A stretch of 64,000 nucleotides of DNA from Larix kaempferi (GCA_027924585.1 BSBM01000442.1:1984001-2048000); one strand, 5' to 3'; shown: positions 11,776-24,290, counted from the stretch's first letter. Numbers and translations: made by a program. The notes: generated from the letters alone by a model not told the origin.

Positions 11776-12141
11776 AAGAGCCCGAAATGCCTCCCAAGTC
11801 CATGAGTACCAAGCCCTAAATTGTTTTGATTTGACAAATTTAAAAATTAGGTAGAAAATCACTGTGGTTTCATTGCTAATTCGATCTTCCAAGAGGGTTT
11901 CATTGCTAATTCAATCTATATTGGGGTAGAACCTTTCAATCTACATTGGGGTATTTTTATCTTATTGCATCTAGTGTTTTTTTTAGTTTGATGGGTGAAT
12001 AAGTTGTTGGGTGTGTGACCAACATGTTAACAATCACCCTCACCTCTTTGTCATTTCCCATGGAAGCTATTATGCTTCTCATCAGCCAGAAAGATGGTTG
12101 AAAATGTAGATGCGACAAATTTGGAAGCGAGACTGACAATT

Positions 12142-13164
12142 CATTTTTCCTAGTTTTGAAAACAAATGACTTATATGAAATGAAAATGACCTTAATATCT
12201 CATAGAAAAAAGAATGTAGTGACTTTTGCTTATTGCCTTGCGTTTTGATTTTGGAAGGGCCTTCATCAGAATGAGAATACTGTGGTTGACGAACATAGGC
12301 TTGTTGTCCTCGGGCAGAGGAATCAATGTTCAACCTTCGTTGAAGCCGAGCACTATGACCAATATCATGAAATAGATGTATTAGATCAAAAAGTTGAGGT
12401 TCAACATTCCAAACAGATGATTGCCTATGTTGATTCAAAATAAGATCCACATAGTGTCCAACAGAAGTTGGCAAGTGATCATCAATTTCATTTGCATGCG
12501 CATCCAAATTAGTTGTGACACTGCTGGAAACATTGCCATCATCTTTCTTTAGCAGCGCCTTTGAATCCTCAGTAAGTGCAACTTGCCATAGTATTTCTTG
12601 ATGTATCATCCCAATATCAAGAAGCACATCGTTGCTATCATTTCCAAACTTTGCCGTTAATGCTACCAACCATCGATTCTCTTTAGTAGCATCAGCTAGA
12701 AAGACAAAAAATTGTACCACAAACAAGCACCAAAATACTTTCCGATTCAGTCCATCTTTTGTAGCTAATAAATTAGTCCCTGCAACATGATCCAAAACAT
12801 TTAATGTAGTCTTGAGATGTTCCTTCAGATGAGCACAAAATACCCTTGCAAGGGAAACTGAGTGTTGTTGCGTGAATGCTTTGCAAACTGCAACCATGTG
12901 CACAGCTACAGACATCCCTTTTGAAGATAGCAGAATACTTGGAAGAGTCAAGAACCTCATAAGGGCTTCAATGCCCTTTTTCTCAACAAATATTCTACAA
13001 GTTTCAGGATTTTCCATTTCCATATGCACAAACACCATGGCATGTGAAATGCTTAATTTTAGAAAGCGTTCATTACTCATATTTTCAAGAGACAATCCAC
13101 TAGTTCCAACCCCTTCACTATGCTTATCTTCATAATCATTATCCATAGGAACATGACTATCCAA
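12142..13164 (-). pseudogene. Captured fragment of a UPL1/UPL2-type HECT E3 ubiquitin ligase gene
   Basis: An unbroken minus-strand frame of about 340 codons matches the middle of the very large plant UPL1/UPL2 HECT ligases (the segment after the N-terminal DUF908/DUF913 region). Conserved-looking stretches are MENPETCRIFVEKKGIEALM, SVAVHMVAVCKAFTQQHSVS, ALTAKFGNDSNDVLLDIG, then IHQEILWQVAL, LFDLIHLFHDIG and EILRSFSFHISHLFSKLGK. Similarity stops after this last block at about 12145, where the frame runs into unrelated sequence. The rest of the ligase, including the HECT catalytic domain, is absent. It is intron-free here, which fits capture of one large exon or a processed copy. Its open frame suggests recent capture or selection. 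The ATG at 13164 is internal to the parental protein. Confidence 0.75.
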
Positions 13165-13199
13165 TCTATATTTGGCCTCTACTCTGAGCCTATGGGCCT

Positions 13200-15700
13200 T
13201 GCTGGGGCATACGTTGTTGATCCCTAGTGGCTATCAACTATTGCAGAAAGGGTTTATTGAAAAATATATATGATTATAAGGAAGGTCTAAACCAACATTA
13301 CTGATGCTAGTTGTTAGTTCTGTTTAACTTGTTCATTACTTTATTAATGTTGTTGTTATTTATTGTCCTTGTCTACTTCAACTTTAACACAGAGACCTTT
13401 GGGAGTGTTAAAGTTGAAAGAGATGAAAATTATGTTTAAATTTATCTTACCTTGTCACAACTATACTATTTTGTTTCTAGCATTGATTTAGGAATTTATT
13501 TATGCATTAAAGTATAAATATTTTAATTTTCTGCTCCAAACCCTAACCTAACCCAATTTTCAACTCATACAACAAGCTGTAGCCTTCCCTAAGTAGACCT
13601 CAGTCCCAAAACAGTCCCGAAGTAGTAATTTTTGTAAACTAAAATCATCATACTTTGAACTTTCCTCAAGTCTCGGCATGGAAGCAGCCTCCATATCCGA
13701 TTTTGAAATGAATGCCTCAGCCTCCACCAAATTAAATGAATGCCACAAAAATTTGTTGTGAATTGGAGGGATGTTAAGTTAACCAACAAAACCATGAATG
13801 CAAAAAGCAAGACTTAAGGCCACCCACATTGTAGTTTTGAAGGTTCCCTATGTTATTAGTGAAGTAGCAGTGAATCCAAATATGACTTGGAGTTTTTTTC
13901 ATGGGGCCTGTCAAGGCTCCATAGAGTAGTGCAAGATCAGGTTTTATCTATATATCTCCGATAGCCATTTATTCATAGATAAATCCTACTTGGGGGCTAG
14001 GAAAAACAATATGGGTGAGTTCAATTTGCTCTTCTATCTTTTGAAATTTGTTGCAGAATTGGGTCTCACCCAGATTCAAGTCATATGGTCTGCGTGTTAA
14101 ATAACTCAGCAACAAATTAAAGATCAATCTGGTATGGATGTCAACCAAATCATCATCCTCTTTAAATTGCCCTATCTCTATAAATTAGAATGCCTTGATA
14201 TGCGAAGGATTAGGTTGATAACTATACTACGGCTAAAAATTGCCCTATCTATAAATTAAATTGCCCTGTCTATAAATTGACATATCCTTCCATGTAGATT
14301 ATAAAAATTGCAATTAGGTCAAGTTCTCCTTACATGGTTTGGATAAAATTGAAAGCTTCAATTTTCATACAATTAGAAAAGTTTGGGCAATGTAGAATGT
14401 GAGGAATGAGAATGTATCAATCATTGCGACCATATGAGTTTTGAAAGTAAGATTAATTGTCCCCATCCCATTATGAAGTAGAACCATGTGAGATAGATCC
14501 TATAACACCATTAGCATCATGATATAAGCAAAATCAAAGTTATGTTTTCCATCGAGGCTGCTTGAAGATGATAATTTCCAGAAAGTGGCCCCAGGGTACA
14601 AAGTAACGAAACATTTGACGGATTGGAAACGTATATATATAAAAGGAACAAAATTATATAGGCCTAAAATTGCGGTTGGTGCCATTGCGGTCAAATTTAA
14701 ATCAATTTGTAAGCCGCCTCGACGGAAAACGGAACTTCGATTTTGCTTACCCATTTTTGTTGTTCTGGTTTAGGAAGTATTTCAGGCTATTATGGTTTGT
14801 TTTAAAGTCTTCATCTTCTTAAAATTGGCTTTCATTGTATCATTCATCAGGGTTAGTAAAATCATAAAAGGTAAGCATGCATCATCATACTTCAGACTTC
14901 AATCAAACCATCATGACTTGGATTGTGGCAATTTTAGTCTTCGACTAGGGTAGTACTGTAGCAGCTTTAACACTTAGAATATAGTAGCTTGGGGGAATTC
15001 ATGTCAAGGTACTCAATGCAAGTTAAAGGGGAAATGATTAGTATTGCTCATTATTTAAAAGTAAAGGATGTATTGCTCATGATTAGGATACTCTTGTATT
15101 TATAGTCATAAAAAAACAAGTTGTGGTATAGCTTCCCCAGTTCTGGTTACTATTTTTTTATTAAGCTCATGAAGATTTATATGCAGTTTATTGTTTCTAC
15201 TATCCCTGTGTTTTTGTGAAGAATGATTGAAGAATGTTATAAGTGTTCCTAGAGAATTATGAACATGGATATGTACAATTCCTTATATTTATTATCACTT
15301 TGTTTTATGTGATGAATTCATTTGCGTGACTTGAGTATATCTGAAGCTCTCCTTGAAGTCCCATGAATGAACTTGAACACTTGTTGCATTCATTTAATTT
15401 GAAAGAGTAGTTATAGTTTGAAAGAACTCTCTCCTTACCTTAGCTAGCATTCATTGAAAGGAAAGGCTTATTTTATTCATATGCATTTGCATGGTTTGAG
15501 TCAGTCATCACACCACGAGTTGCACTTCCATCACCCGACTGAGTAATACAACCATTAAAACTTAACTCGTTAACTCAACACACTTTAACCTCGCTTGAGG
15601 ATAAAAAGAATTTGTTAGTTATGTAGGACACCGGGGATAGGCATCCAAATGATTCCCTCTTGTCATTATCATCTGAGACATAGTTGTTGTCCTCTAGGGT
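13200..15700. other. No recognisable gene
   Basis: About 2.5 kb of mixed composition inside the CACTA element. Short open frames occur at 13560-13748 (minus, NLVEAEAFISKSDMEAASMP) and around 14500-14770, but neither has a recognisable family or clear splice context. They could be further captured fragments. Confidence 0.4.
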
Positions 15701-16589
15701 GATAAAATCCTCTTGTACTTTTTGACACGGTCATCAACCAGTTTGTGGAGGGGCCTCCTGTTGTTTCAGGGGTTAAACCGCTGCGAGCTTGAGAACCGGA
15801 CGAACTCTGTGGAATGCCGCACTCCACTTAGCCCTAAGGCAACATCGATCATTGTCTTCCTTGTATTATTCGGCCACCATACTGGTGATACAAGGGTGAT
15901 AAGGCAGAAGCGCCAAAAACCTTTTCCGACGTGTCATGAATGAGGTAGCTTAGTGACTTTTCTACTAGGGCTCTTTTACCTAGGATCCCTTTCGGTAGAG
16001 GGATATCCTTCCATTATTGGTCTCTCATTTTGTATTGTTCGACTTGGATTTCATCACCTTGCGAAGGATACGATTTGTCGAGGTCTCCAGCTCCTAGTTA
16101 GGATGTTTGCTTCCTATTTCACCTTTTTAGAGTGTCTTTTTCTTTTTAGTGCTACTTGTTGGCATTCTGGCCACTTTTGTTTCATCTCGCTTACTGTGAC
16201 ACCGGTCCCAGTATAGTTTTTTGAGCTTGTTTTTTTGGCCTGCGAGCCTTGTCTTTTCCTAGCTCCCCTTCTGCACGCTCGGTTGCTTTAGGGTTTTTGA
16301 GTTCTTACACGGTCAGTTACCAATTATCTAATGATGTGTGATGTCCTCTTCTCCTATGTCTTCGAGATGGTTGAGATAGATGGTTTTCTCAAGGTACTGA
16401 ACACACCTTGATGGAGCCAATAACGCTTGAACTTAGGAGTAGTCTAAAGGATCACGTGATCACATCATTCGTGTGGAATTTTCCGTTTACTGTGATGATG
16501 ATCTTTCAGGTTATATGGAACAATGGTACCTTTGAGAGAGAGATGATTGGTTGTACCGCACCTTGGTTGATTGTCTTATGGTCCTTCCA

Positions 16590-17180
16590 TTTTGTCGATA
16601 ATATTTTTTTCGTACCTTGCATTTTACCTTTTCGGTCTTTTACTCATATTGGGATATCTTTTGATTTGTACCACCTTTTATGTTTCTAGTCTTGTGGAAA
16701 CTACTGTAGTTTGTCCACATTTGAGGTACACCCCCTTTGTCCAAGATGTTATGAGTATTTATACACACTTCATACCATACCTTTTGGTGGTCCTATTTGA
16801 GTTACAAGAGGTAGTTACAAGGAGCTATTGCATACACGAGGTAGTTACAAGGAGTTGTTGCATATAAGAGGTAGTTACAAGGAGCTATTGCATATATTTG
16901 ACATTATGTGACCTTCCATCTCTTTGGCATGTCAAATAACAGGTAGTTACAAGGAGCTATTGCAATATATATTTGACCTTATTTGCACCTCACACCTTTT
17001 GGGTCTTTTAGTAATCTTTAGTTATCTTTTGATTTGTACCGCCTTTTATGTACTTTTTGGTCTTGTGGGTATAACTATGGTATTTTTTCCACATTTGAGG
17101 TACTACACCCCCTTAGTCCCAAGGGTTATGAGTCTAATTTATACCCACTCTTTTCTTTTTTAATTGTACCTTACTGGTTG
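16590..17180. repeat. Two 200-bp direct repeats around a 30-bp tandem repeat
   Basis: The block at about 16590-16790 (CTTTTGATTTGTACCACCTT, CCACATTTGAGGTAC, ATGAGTATTTATAC) recurs at about 16985-17180 with moderate divergence. Between them GAGGTAGTTACAAGGAGCTA or a close variant is repeated about four times (16808-16960, roughly 30-bp period). No coding meaning is seen. Sequence from 15700 to 17400 has a T-rich, retrotransposon-like look but no identifiable domain. Confidence 0.7.
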
Positions 17181-17399
17181 GTTTTTTTACCCTTTGGTTG
17201 GTCCTTGTACCTTACTCATGGGGGGCGTGAGTCTCTTTGGCCTCAGTCTACTAGCTGTAAGCTCATCTTTATTGTGATTGTACTGAGCCTTTTGAATGTC
17301 ATTGACTTTCTTTGATTGACCATACCATAGCCCAGTCATCTCTCTCTCTCTGTTTTTTACTAACCCTATAATAGGGTCACTTGGTTCGTAGAGTTGACT

Positions 17400-19100
17400 G
17401 GCCTCTAATAGGCACAGCCATTTCTGAAAGTAACTCTTCTGAGTATATTACAGGAAACGTCTACACCCAGGTAATCAAGTATGTGTTGGTTATAAGACTT
17501 AAGCAATCAAATTGTTGGTAATCAAATACGTCTTAAATAATTTGAATTAAGTAGTTAAGACTTGTCCTGTCAAACAAAATTGTTGGTAATCAAATTATAT
17601 TTGTTGGTAAAGAATTTTAAGAGTTGTGGAACTCGACCTCGATTGAACTTGTGAGGAAAATTATCTTGGAGAATAAGTGCCCTGACAGAAAACTACGTAG
17701 AACTATGAATTTATTTGTTGAACCATGACTTTATCATAGGAACATATTGCTCTAGTCTTCCATCTGTGCTAAACAAAAAATAAAATTTGTAACAACAGAA
17801 GGAAAGTTAGCAAGATGGCAAGCATTGTTTTCATGATGTTATAACTGTACTACTGTTCATGAGCACATTTCTGGCAAAGCAAAAAGCATTGCTGGCTGTC
17901 TAACAAGAGAATATTTGACACAGAAGTATGCTGTTAATTTTTAACAACCGAGCTTGCAGCAAGCTAGCCTAAAACAAGCAAGCCTGTTGCAAGCGAGCTC
18001 AAGACAAGCGAGCATAAAAGGTCAAAGCGGAATCCAGTGATGCAATAACCCACAAGTAAACATGGAAATATTTGCTTAGACCGAAGGAAAACATCAGATC
18101 TATAAAATTAATGATGATATGATGTGGTTGGATTATATGCAAGACTGGAAACCTAGGTGGGAGTTGAGACATACTGAAGTATTAGATGCTAACTTACAAG
18201 GATCTGATGCTTTTATTAGACTGGTGCCAGAACTCGGAAGAATGCCTATGGGATCCAGTATTGTACTAGAGATGATTTACAACAACTCTCTCAGAAAAGC
18301 CGCTGATGCAAGCAATTGGTTAACAAACCTCTACCATGATCTTACCTTAATCTCGATAGAGGTCTCTACACATCACCCCGGGCTACAACTAGACCAACAA
18401 TACTACTGTATTAACCGGATACGTTCTTTGGAATGTTCTATTTTTGCTTGATTCAACTACTTTCAATCATCTAAGCAGACCATGCTTGAATAAGTTTGTA
18501 CAAGTTCCACAACATTATATAAAATATTGTTTTTGAAGATTTGTGAACACTTATTAACCACCTAAAAGATCATACTTTTGAATATAAACTATTTATTTTA
18601 TACTGTTATTGCTTAATATTAATATGTTACTAAATGTGACTGAACTTCAATTACCGAGGTGATGAACCCAAACTGATGGGATGAGAGAGACTTTAGGGCC
18701 ACAACGACAAAGCTGATAGTTGGATGGTTTGATATGGGAGTCAAGACCCAAAGTAGCGCCAATAAAAGAAAGCTCATAATTGCATGAATTTCTACTCATA
18801 AAAAAGATAAAGTGATCGTCTTCCTCATCGCTTTAATGCCTACATGTTGAGAAAGGGAATGAGGATCAAGTAACATTATAAAAGGTGCTACACGTCACCT
18901 TTTAAGAGGCGATATGCCTTGTGGTCGTATCTAAATTTTTTTCCCATGGTGCAGGTAGAACCAAACAAGTATTTGTCAGATCTGTATTCCTCGAGCGAGG
19001 GGAGTTTAGGAAGGCTAGAGCAAAGTGAGACATCCAGTAGGTCTTGAAGAGTTGTAACAACTAGATGTCAAAAGACCAGAAGAAAATTCCATAAATGCAA
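17400..19100. other. No recognisable gene
   Basis: A cluster of CAAGC(G)AGC motifs lies at about 17950-18015. An open frame at 18119-18451 (110 codons, starting MMWLDYMQDW) has no recognised family. Nothing else is supportable. Confidence 0.4.
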
Positions 19101-19164
19101 TGAAGAATTTGACGGTCGAGGGGGGTCATGTTCCTATGGTGATGAGACAAAAGACGACGTCGAG

Positions 19165-22100
19165 GTGCCCTTGAGGTACAGACATTTAGTGAAACAATGG
19201 GTACCCAAGGATCTTCCTCAACCGAACACAGATTTTTCTGTGAATGAGAGGATATATCGAATTGCACCGTCGTCAATACATGGTTTCGGGTTGTTTTCCA
19301 TGGATGGCATAAGGGTCCCTTACGGCACATGTATAGAATTGATGGAGTATGTTGGACCCTGTTACAGCTACATAGATTGGATGATCCTGGTACGATTTAT
19401 AAAAAGTATGCGTAGCTATGGATTGTCAGCAAACTATTTACAGTTGAAAGACAAAAATCAAAATAAAGGAGCAACATTGTACATGGACGGAAGGCCAAAG
19501 GCCACAGGGAATATTGTGGGGTTTATAAACAGCACACGGTCTACACTTAAGCAACCCAACTGCGAATTCGAGGGGCGTGAAGGAAACCTTGTTTTTGTAG
19601 TTTCCATTAAATCAATATCCGCAGGGGAAGAGTTGCTTATTAATTACAATTTGAACCGAGTAGATACAAAAAAGGTTACTATGGGAATGGTACATCTAAC
19701 ATTTACACTACCTTTTATTAATGAATTTAACATATTAAGGATTTTTTTCATTAGTTTATTTTGTTAAAATTTTACATATTTACTTCGCAGGCTAGTGATC
19801 AGGATAAAACCCCGTTAGAATATGGTCAGAGGAGTACATCTTCCTTAAGGGATCAGGCATCTTTGTAATAGTACAAATATAATAAGAAAAAATATATTTT
19901 TTTCCTTTGTTTTTTCATTATTAGTATACTGGTTTCGTTTCTATAATGTTATGTAATTATTTCGTTTATGTAATTTTCTCTATGTTTTTTATGCAGTCCG
20001 GTTCTGCAAGGGTCACAGAACCCTTGACGCAACAGGTATACATCTTTGTGATAGTAAAAATATAATACTTAATAATAGTTTTTCATCGACGTTTTTTTCA
20101 TGATTAGTTTTGGATTCGTTTACTAGGTGACTTTCACAATGTTTTTGATTTAGGTATCTGTAAGGGGCAGCTCCCAGATATTAGCAGATCGGGGCAAGTC
20201 ACCTATTACCATCGATCCAATGAGTGGATCAAGTTCCTCTAGGTTGCAGGTATAATCCATTGGAATTGTACCAATATAATATGTAGCATAATGCTCATTT
20301 TCTTATGTGTTTTTAGTGTGTATACTAGTTTCGTTGTGATAATGTTTTCTACTTCATTTTGGCAGGGGCCCGATGATCGGGGCAAGTCCACAGCTGTGGA
20401 CCAGACGACCCCATCGTCCAGGCACCAAGTAAACCTAGTTGTAATTTTAGGAATCTATCATGATAGATATGTTTTGTTGATATAATTTTAGGAATCTATC
20501 ATGATAGAACTCAGTAGTGTTTTATTAATTTTTTGTTGCAGCCCAGTGAATCGCTGTTTGAAACAGCATCGCAAGAACATTCAGTAGATCCTAAAGTGGC
20601 TGAGATGGTTAGAGAAACAGAGAAAATTGGTGAATCCACAAACCCGTTTAAGATTATAGACAAAATGTTGGCAAAATATAGTGCGGAAATCGTTTCTCTG
20701 CTACTCTAGGATCCGCAGACAAGCGACAATCTGAAAAGGATTCAAGCATTGGAACGGAAATCTGAATCCTTGGAAGTAAGTTGAGGAATCTTGATTCATA
20801 AAATAATTAATTTAATACTTTATAAATTTCTCTTTTATATGATAGTACTGAACGTATAAGACATGGTTTGTACTTACAGAATTATCGAAAAACACACAAT
20901 AGTGGTCAAGGCGGTGTTGGCCCCAGCGAGGCTCGTGGAGAGATGTGGCATCATGAGCAAATGACTCCACGAGCATCGACTAGTCCTTCACCATTGCTGT
21001 CGATTGAACAGCCGGCAACACGTTTGGATACACCACGGACCCCAATTGTGAGCGCACCGGCCACTAGTGACCGGCGCACACCGGATCGTCTAGAAGATGT
21101 GGTCGACCCTGAGAATCCTGGTAATATTGATATTGACCAAGCTGCATTTCCAGGATCTTCCCGTGTCACTAGCACGGGAACAATGGAGGCACAATTTTTG
21201 GTCGACCAAGATCTCATCCCAATAAATATAGAGAAGATCCCAGGTAATTCATATACGTTGATCAAGTTAGTGTTTAAAATTTCATTGTGATATATCGATA
21301 AAATTTTTATTTTCAAGTAATTATGATCATGGCATGATCGTTTTGAAGGAAATGATGTTTTCTATAAACAAATGAATGACGCGTCCTTGGAGATCTTCGA
21401 GCCCACCATCCGAACAAGGTGGGATAGACAACCGAAAGCTTTAAAAGATGAACTCATTAATTGGTTGGTTTTCCTGTTCGGCGACAAGACCTTCAATCAT
21501 GCAAAGGTCCTGAAAAACGCTGGACAACATATGAAGGTTGTCTGATACCAATATAGGACCCACCTTGAAAGAAACCATAGGTATGAGTGCCCTCCAATGA
21601 TTCCAGCAATGGAGTGGAAATCTCTAGTGGATGATGGAAAGGAGAGGTCCGCGAGAAAAGAAGGAAAGATAACACCAGGCACAGGGAGGTATGCAATACT
21701 TTCCGCAATGTAATTCAAAACCTTATTATTATTGATTTCTATATCGAACTTGAACATCTAACGTATTTCAACACTTGCATAGGCTGCTAGACACGTCAAA
21801 GGCCACAAAGGCAAGACTGGAAAAAATAGGTCAGCACAAGCTTGGGCCTGGTGGTTATTCCAATTTGGTGGCACGGATTGTAAGTTTAGAAAAACCAATA
21901 ATGCATACAAATAATAATTTGCAAATTGTTTTTCATTCTATTACACCGCAAAATGTTAATTAACGAAATTATGCAAATATGCAGGCCGAACGATTCAATG
22001 AAGTGGCCACTGAAGAAGACATTAAGCTTGGCTTCCAGAAAGGCTTTGGAGCTATTGTTGAACGCCGAAAAAGCTTGTCTGGGCAAGCCCAGTCTTATGG

Positions 22101-22705
22101 TACAAATCCATCCAATGATCAGGTAAATAAAATCTATATACTTTAACGAAGATTTATTGCTTGTGCAGTCTATTTGTTATTAATACTTGATGAAAAATAT
22201 TGACTCTGTTATGAGCAGGAAAGCAATGATCCCCCTAATGTCGAGGACGGCCAACAACAAATCGAAGATCTTGCTTTCAATCATGGTAATGAATTTATTC
22301 ATATACTACAATTTTATGTAAAGCATTGCAAATGGTGAACATTAATTGTAGTTCACCATATTTCAACTGCAGAGCATGTAGAGGGTGAAACTATACAGGT
22401 TGAGCTAGGAGAAGAACATGAACAACAAGATGTGGCCACGTCAGGTAAAAAAACAGCTTTGTAATTTTTTTTAAATGAAATACTTGTCATTACATTACCA
22501 AAATACAACGATGTAACATTTTCAAATTGTTGCAGCAAATCCGGAACCCTTGCCTCAAAATCAAGGTCTAGAACAACACTCTATGATGTAGACACCACCA
22601 CAGGCGCCTGATGAAGAACAAAGAACTGGAGAAGAAAGTCTAGATGCTCCTCTTAGATATTATTTACCACTAAAGAGAAGAAAAACTTATAAAAATAAGC
22701 CTTGA
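19165..22705 (+). pseudogene. SET-domain exon joined to a TNPA-like (Ptta/En/Spm) multi-exon gene in the CACTA element
   Basis: The first exon (19165-19674) encodes a SET-like fold: SSIHGFGLFSMDGIRV, IELMEYVG, then GNIVGFINSTRSTLKQPNCE and ISAGEELLINYN. These correspond to the G-x-G, N..(H)..PN and E-L..Y blocks of SET methyltransferases, although the NHSC core is altered. It ends in phase 0 at a GT donor. Exons 19791-19856, 19997-20035, 20154-20249, 20366-20428 and 20542-20775 are all phase 0 and linker-like. Then 20880-21243, about 21327-21688, 21783-21879 and 21985-22122 encode a TNPA-like region (RTRWDRQPKALKDELINWLV, GQHKLGPGGYSNLVARI). Exons 22219-22285, 22373-22444 and 22536-22705 give an acidic tail and a basic end (LKRRKTYKNKP). 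Stops at 20707, 21543 and 22589 and a GC donor at 19857 suggest decay. The exon join is inferred from phase. Confidence 0.7.
19791..20428 (+). repeat. Tandemly duplicated exon-intron units in the SET/TNPA-like gene
   Basis: Four small phase-0 exons are each followed by related introns. The introns begin with CATCTTTGT(A/G)ATAGTA or a similar stretch, contain AATATAATA and a TTTTTCAT..TTAGT..ACT(G/A)G block, and end in a T-rich acceptor. Exons 3 and 4 share a DRGKS peptide. This points to repeated duplication of one exon-intron module. Confidence 0.7.
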
Positions 22706-23005
22706 CACGAAAAATTTCGTCTAATTATTTTTTATAACAATATACCGTCCATGATTTTTGGCCTAATAAATGAATGAGTGGTTTAATGAATGGTTTAATG
22801 GTTTAATGATTAAGTATAGTAAACTATTACCTTTATTGAAATTCATTCTTTATTGAATGAATGTGTTGACTGAATGAATGATATCTTTTATTGTATGAAT
22901 GTGTTGACTGAATGAAACAATGGTTTAATGAATGTTAGCCTTTATTGAAAGAATGGTAGATGAAATTTCATGATGAAATATGGATGAATTTGCACGTAAT
23001 TGTTT

Positions 23006-23160
23006 TTTCCAAGTACTTGCATTGGGTATGGGGAATTGAGAGTGATGTGAGGGGGGGGGGGGCATACGAGCTTCCACCTTCACGTGATTGGTCCTGTTCA
23101 GTAGAGAATATTAAATTATTCTCGAAACATAGAGGACCTCAATAAATTGCTACGATGCTG
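23006..23160 (+). repeat. Copy 2 of the 125-bp dispersed repeat
   Basis: Shares GGGGAATTGAGAGTGATGTG, a run of about a dozen G, the GAGCTTCCACCTTCACGTG block and GAGAATATTAAATTATTCTC with copies 1 and 3. It lies about 300 bp after the end of the SET/TNPA-like gene. Confidence 0.85.
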
Positions 23161-23562
23161 GATTTCTAAAACCCACTCGCGTGTCATCTAAATTTTGACA
23201 ATTTCAAGGAGCTTAATGTTGTGATGTTTGGTTGCTCCTCATAACCAATTTCGAATCAATACCCGAAACCTTCTCTTCAATTTCCTTGTAATCAATATCC
23301 TTAACCTCACATTAAACCCTTCCAAAACGGTATATTTACCATTGAAGCCTGGCTTCTGAAGCATGATATTTGCAACTAATCTAGCATACACCAACAACAA
23401 TTAGAAACATGTTGCATGTTGTCAATGTTCATCATTTTTTAGGGCTGCAACTTAACTGAGGAGATTCGAACTTGTGACCTATGTCTAGTCCCAAGGCTAC
23501 CACCTTCAAGCTTGAAGTGTAGCTGACAATGGGAGACCACCTTCAAGCAACCTGAGACCACC

Positions 23563-23730
23563 TTTTTCAAGTACATGCATTGGGTATGGGGAATTGAGAG
23601 TGACGTGAGGGGGGGGGGGGGGGCATAAGAGCTTCCACCTTCACGTGGTTGGCCCTGTTCAGTAGAGAATATTAAATTAGTCTCGAAGCAGAGAGGAGCT
23701 CAATGAATTACTATAATGCTGGCTTTCAGT
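23563..23730 (+). repeat. Copy 3 of the 125-bp dispersed repeat
   Basis: Closest to copy 2: the similarity starts earlier (TTTTTC(C)AAGTAC..GCATTGGG) and runs to a shared AATGCTGG/GATGCTGG stretch. Its G run is slightly longer than in copy 2. It overlaps the start of the open frame at 23703. Confidence 0.85.
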
Positions 23731-24005
23731 GGCAGGGAATATGCAGCTTTGTTTCTCATCCATCTTATTGGCATAACCAATTGGCTAGGCTTCAAAATAT
23801 ACTTCCATATGAAATACAAGAAAGTTTAAAGATTGCATGTTTTCTGATAGGACATGATAGGGATAAGGCCATAAGAATATGGGACGCCTCGAGATGGAAA
23901 GGTCGATTGGGGTTGCAAAAACTACAAAACAAGTGCCTAAAGGAAATGGGACAAGATTCATGGGATAACATAGATGAGATCATTATGATCAAATATGGGA
24001 ATTAA
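23703..24005 (+). CDS. Hypothetical ORF, 100 codons, in the CACTA element
   Basis: The frame starts in copy 3 of the 125-bp repeat and encodes a Trp-containing peptide (SFVSHPSYWHNQLARLQNIL, IACFLIGHDRDKAIRIWDAS). Its composition looks more protein-like than its neighbours, but I recognise no family. It could be an exon of another captured gene; no clear upstream exon is visible. Confidence 0.25.
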   Translation: MNYYNAGFQWQGICSFVSHPSYWHNQLARLQNILPYEIQESLKIACFLIGHDRDKAIRIWDASRWKGRLGLQKLQNKCLKEMGQDSWDNIDEIIMIKYGN

Positions 24006-24290
24006 CCTTCTATGCATAGGTCTGCCATGAGAATTAAATTACAACTCTTTTACGGTACCGAATGTTTAAGTTATTAGTCGGAAAGCATACTCTAATGACT
24101 AATGTTGTTATAAAAAGACCAATGCCTTGGCTTCCTAAAATTGAATTGTATTGTTATGTAGAATGGGACTCTGGGGTTTTGGCATTTATTGGGATTTTTA
24201 CCTTGTTGGGTTTTGAAAGGAAAAAAATTCTACCCCATACCCCAAATGGTCATTGAGGGTAATGGATGTATGACAAGTGGTATCAGAACA

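Noticed and set aside
11406-11892. Overlapping Pro/Ser-rich minus-strand ORFs
   Set aside because: Several frames open at once over a degenerate tandem repeat; low-complexity by-product.
15713-17315. Several plus-strand hydrophobic ORFs
   Set aside because: T-rich repeated DNA gives apparent Phe/Leu/Ile-rich frames; no recognised domain, and frames break between repeat copies.
19061-19330. Minus-strand ORF opposite the SET exon
   Set aside because: The plus strand carries SET motifs and splice borders; the minus frame has no recognisable domain.
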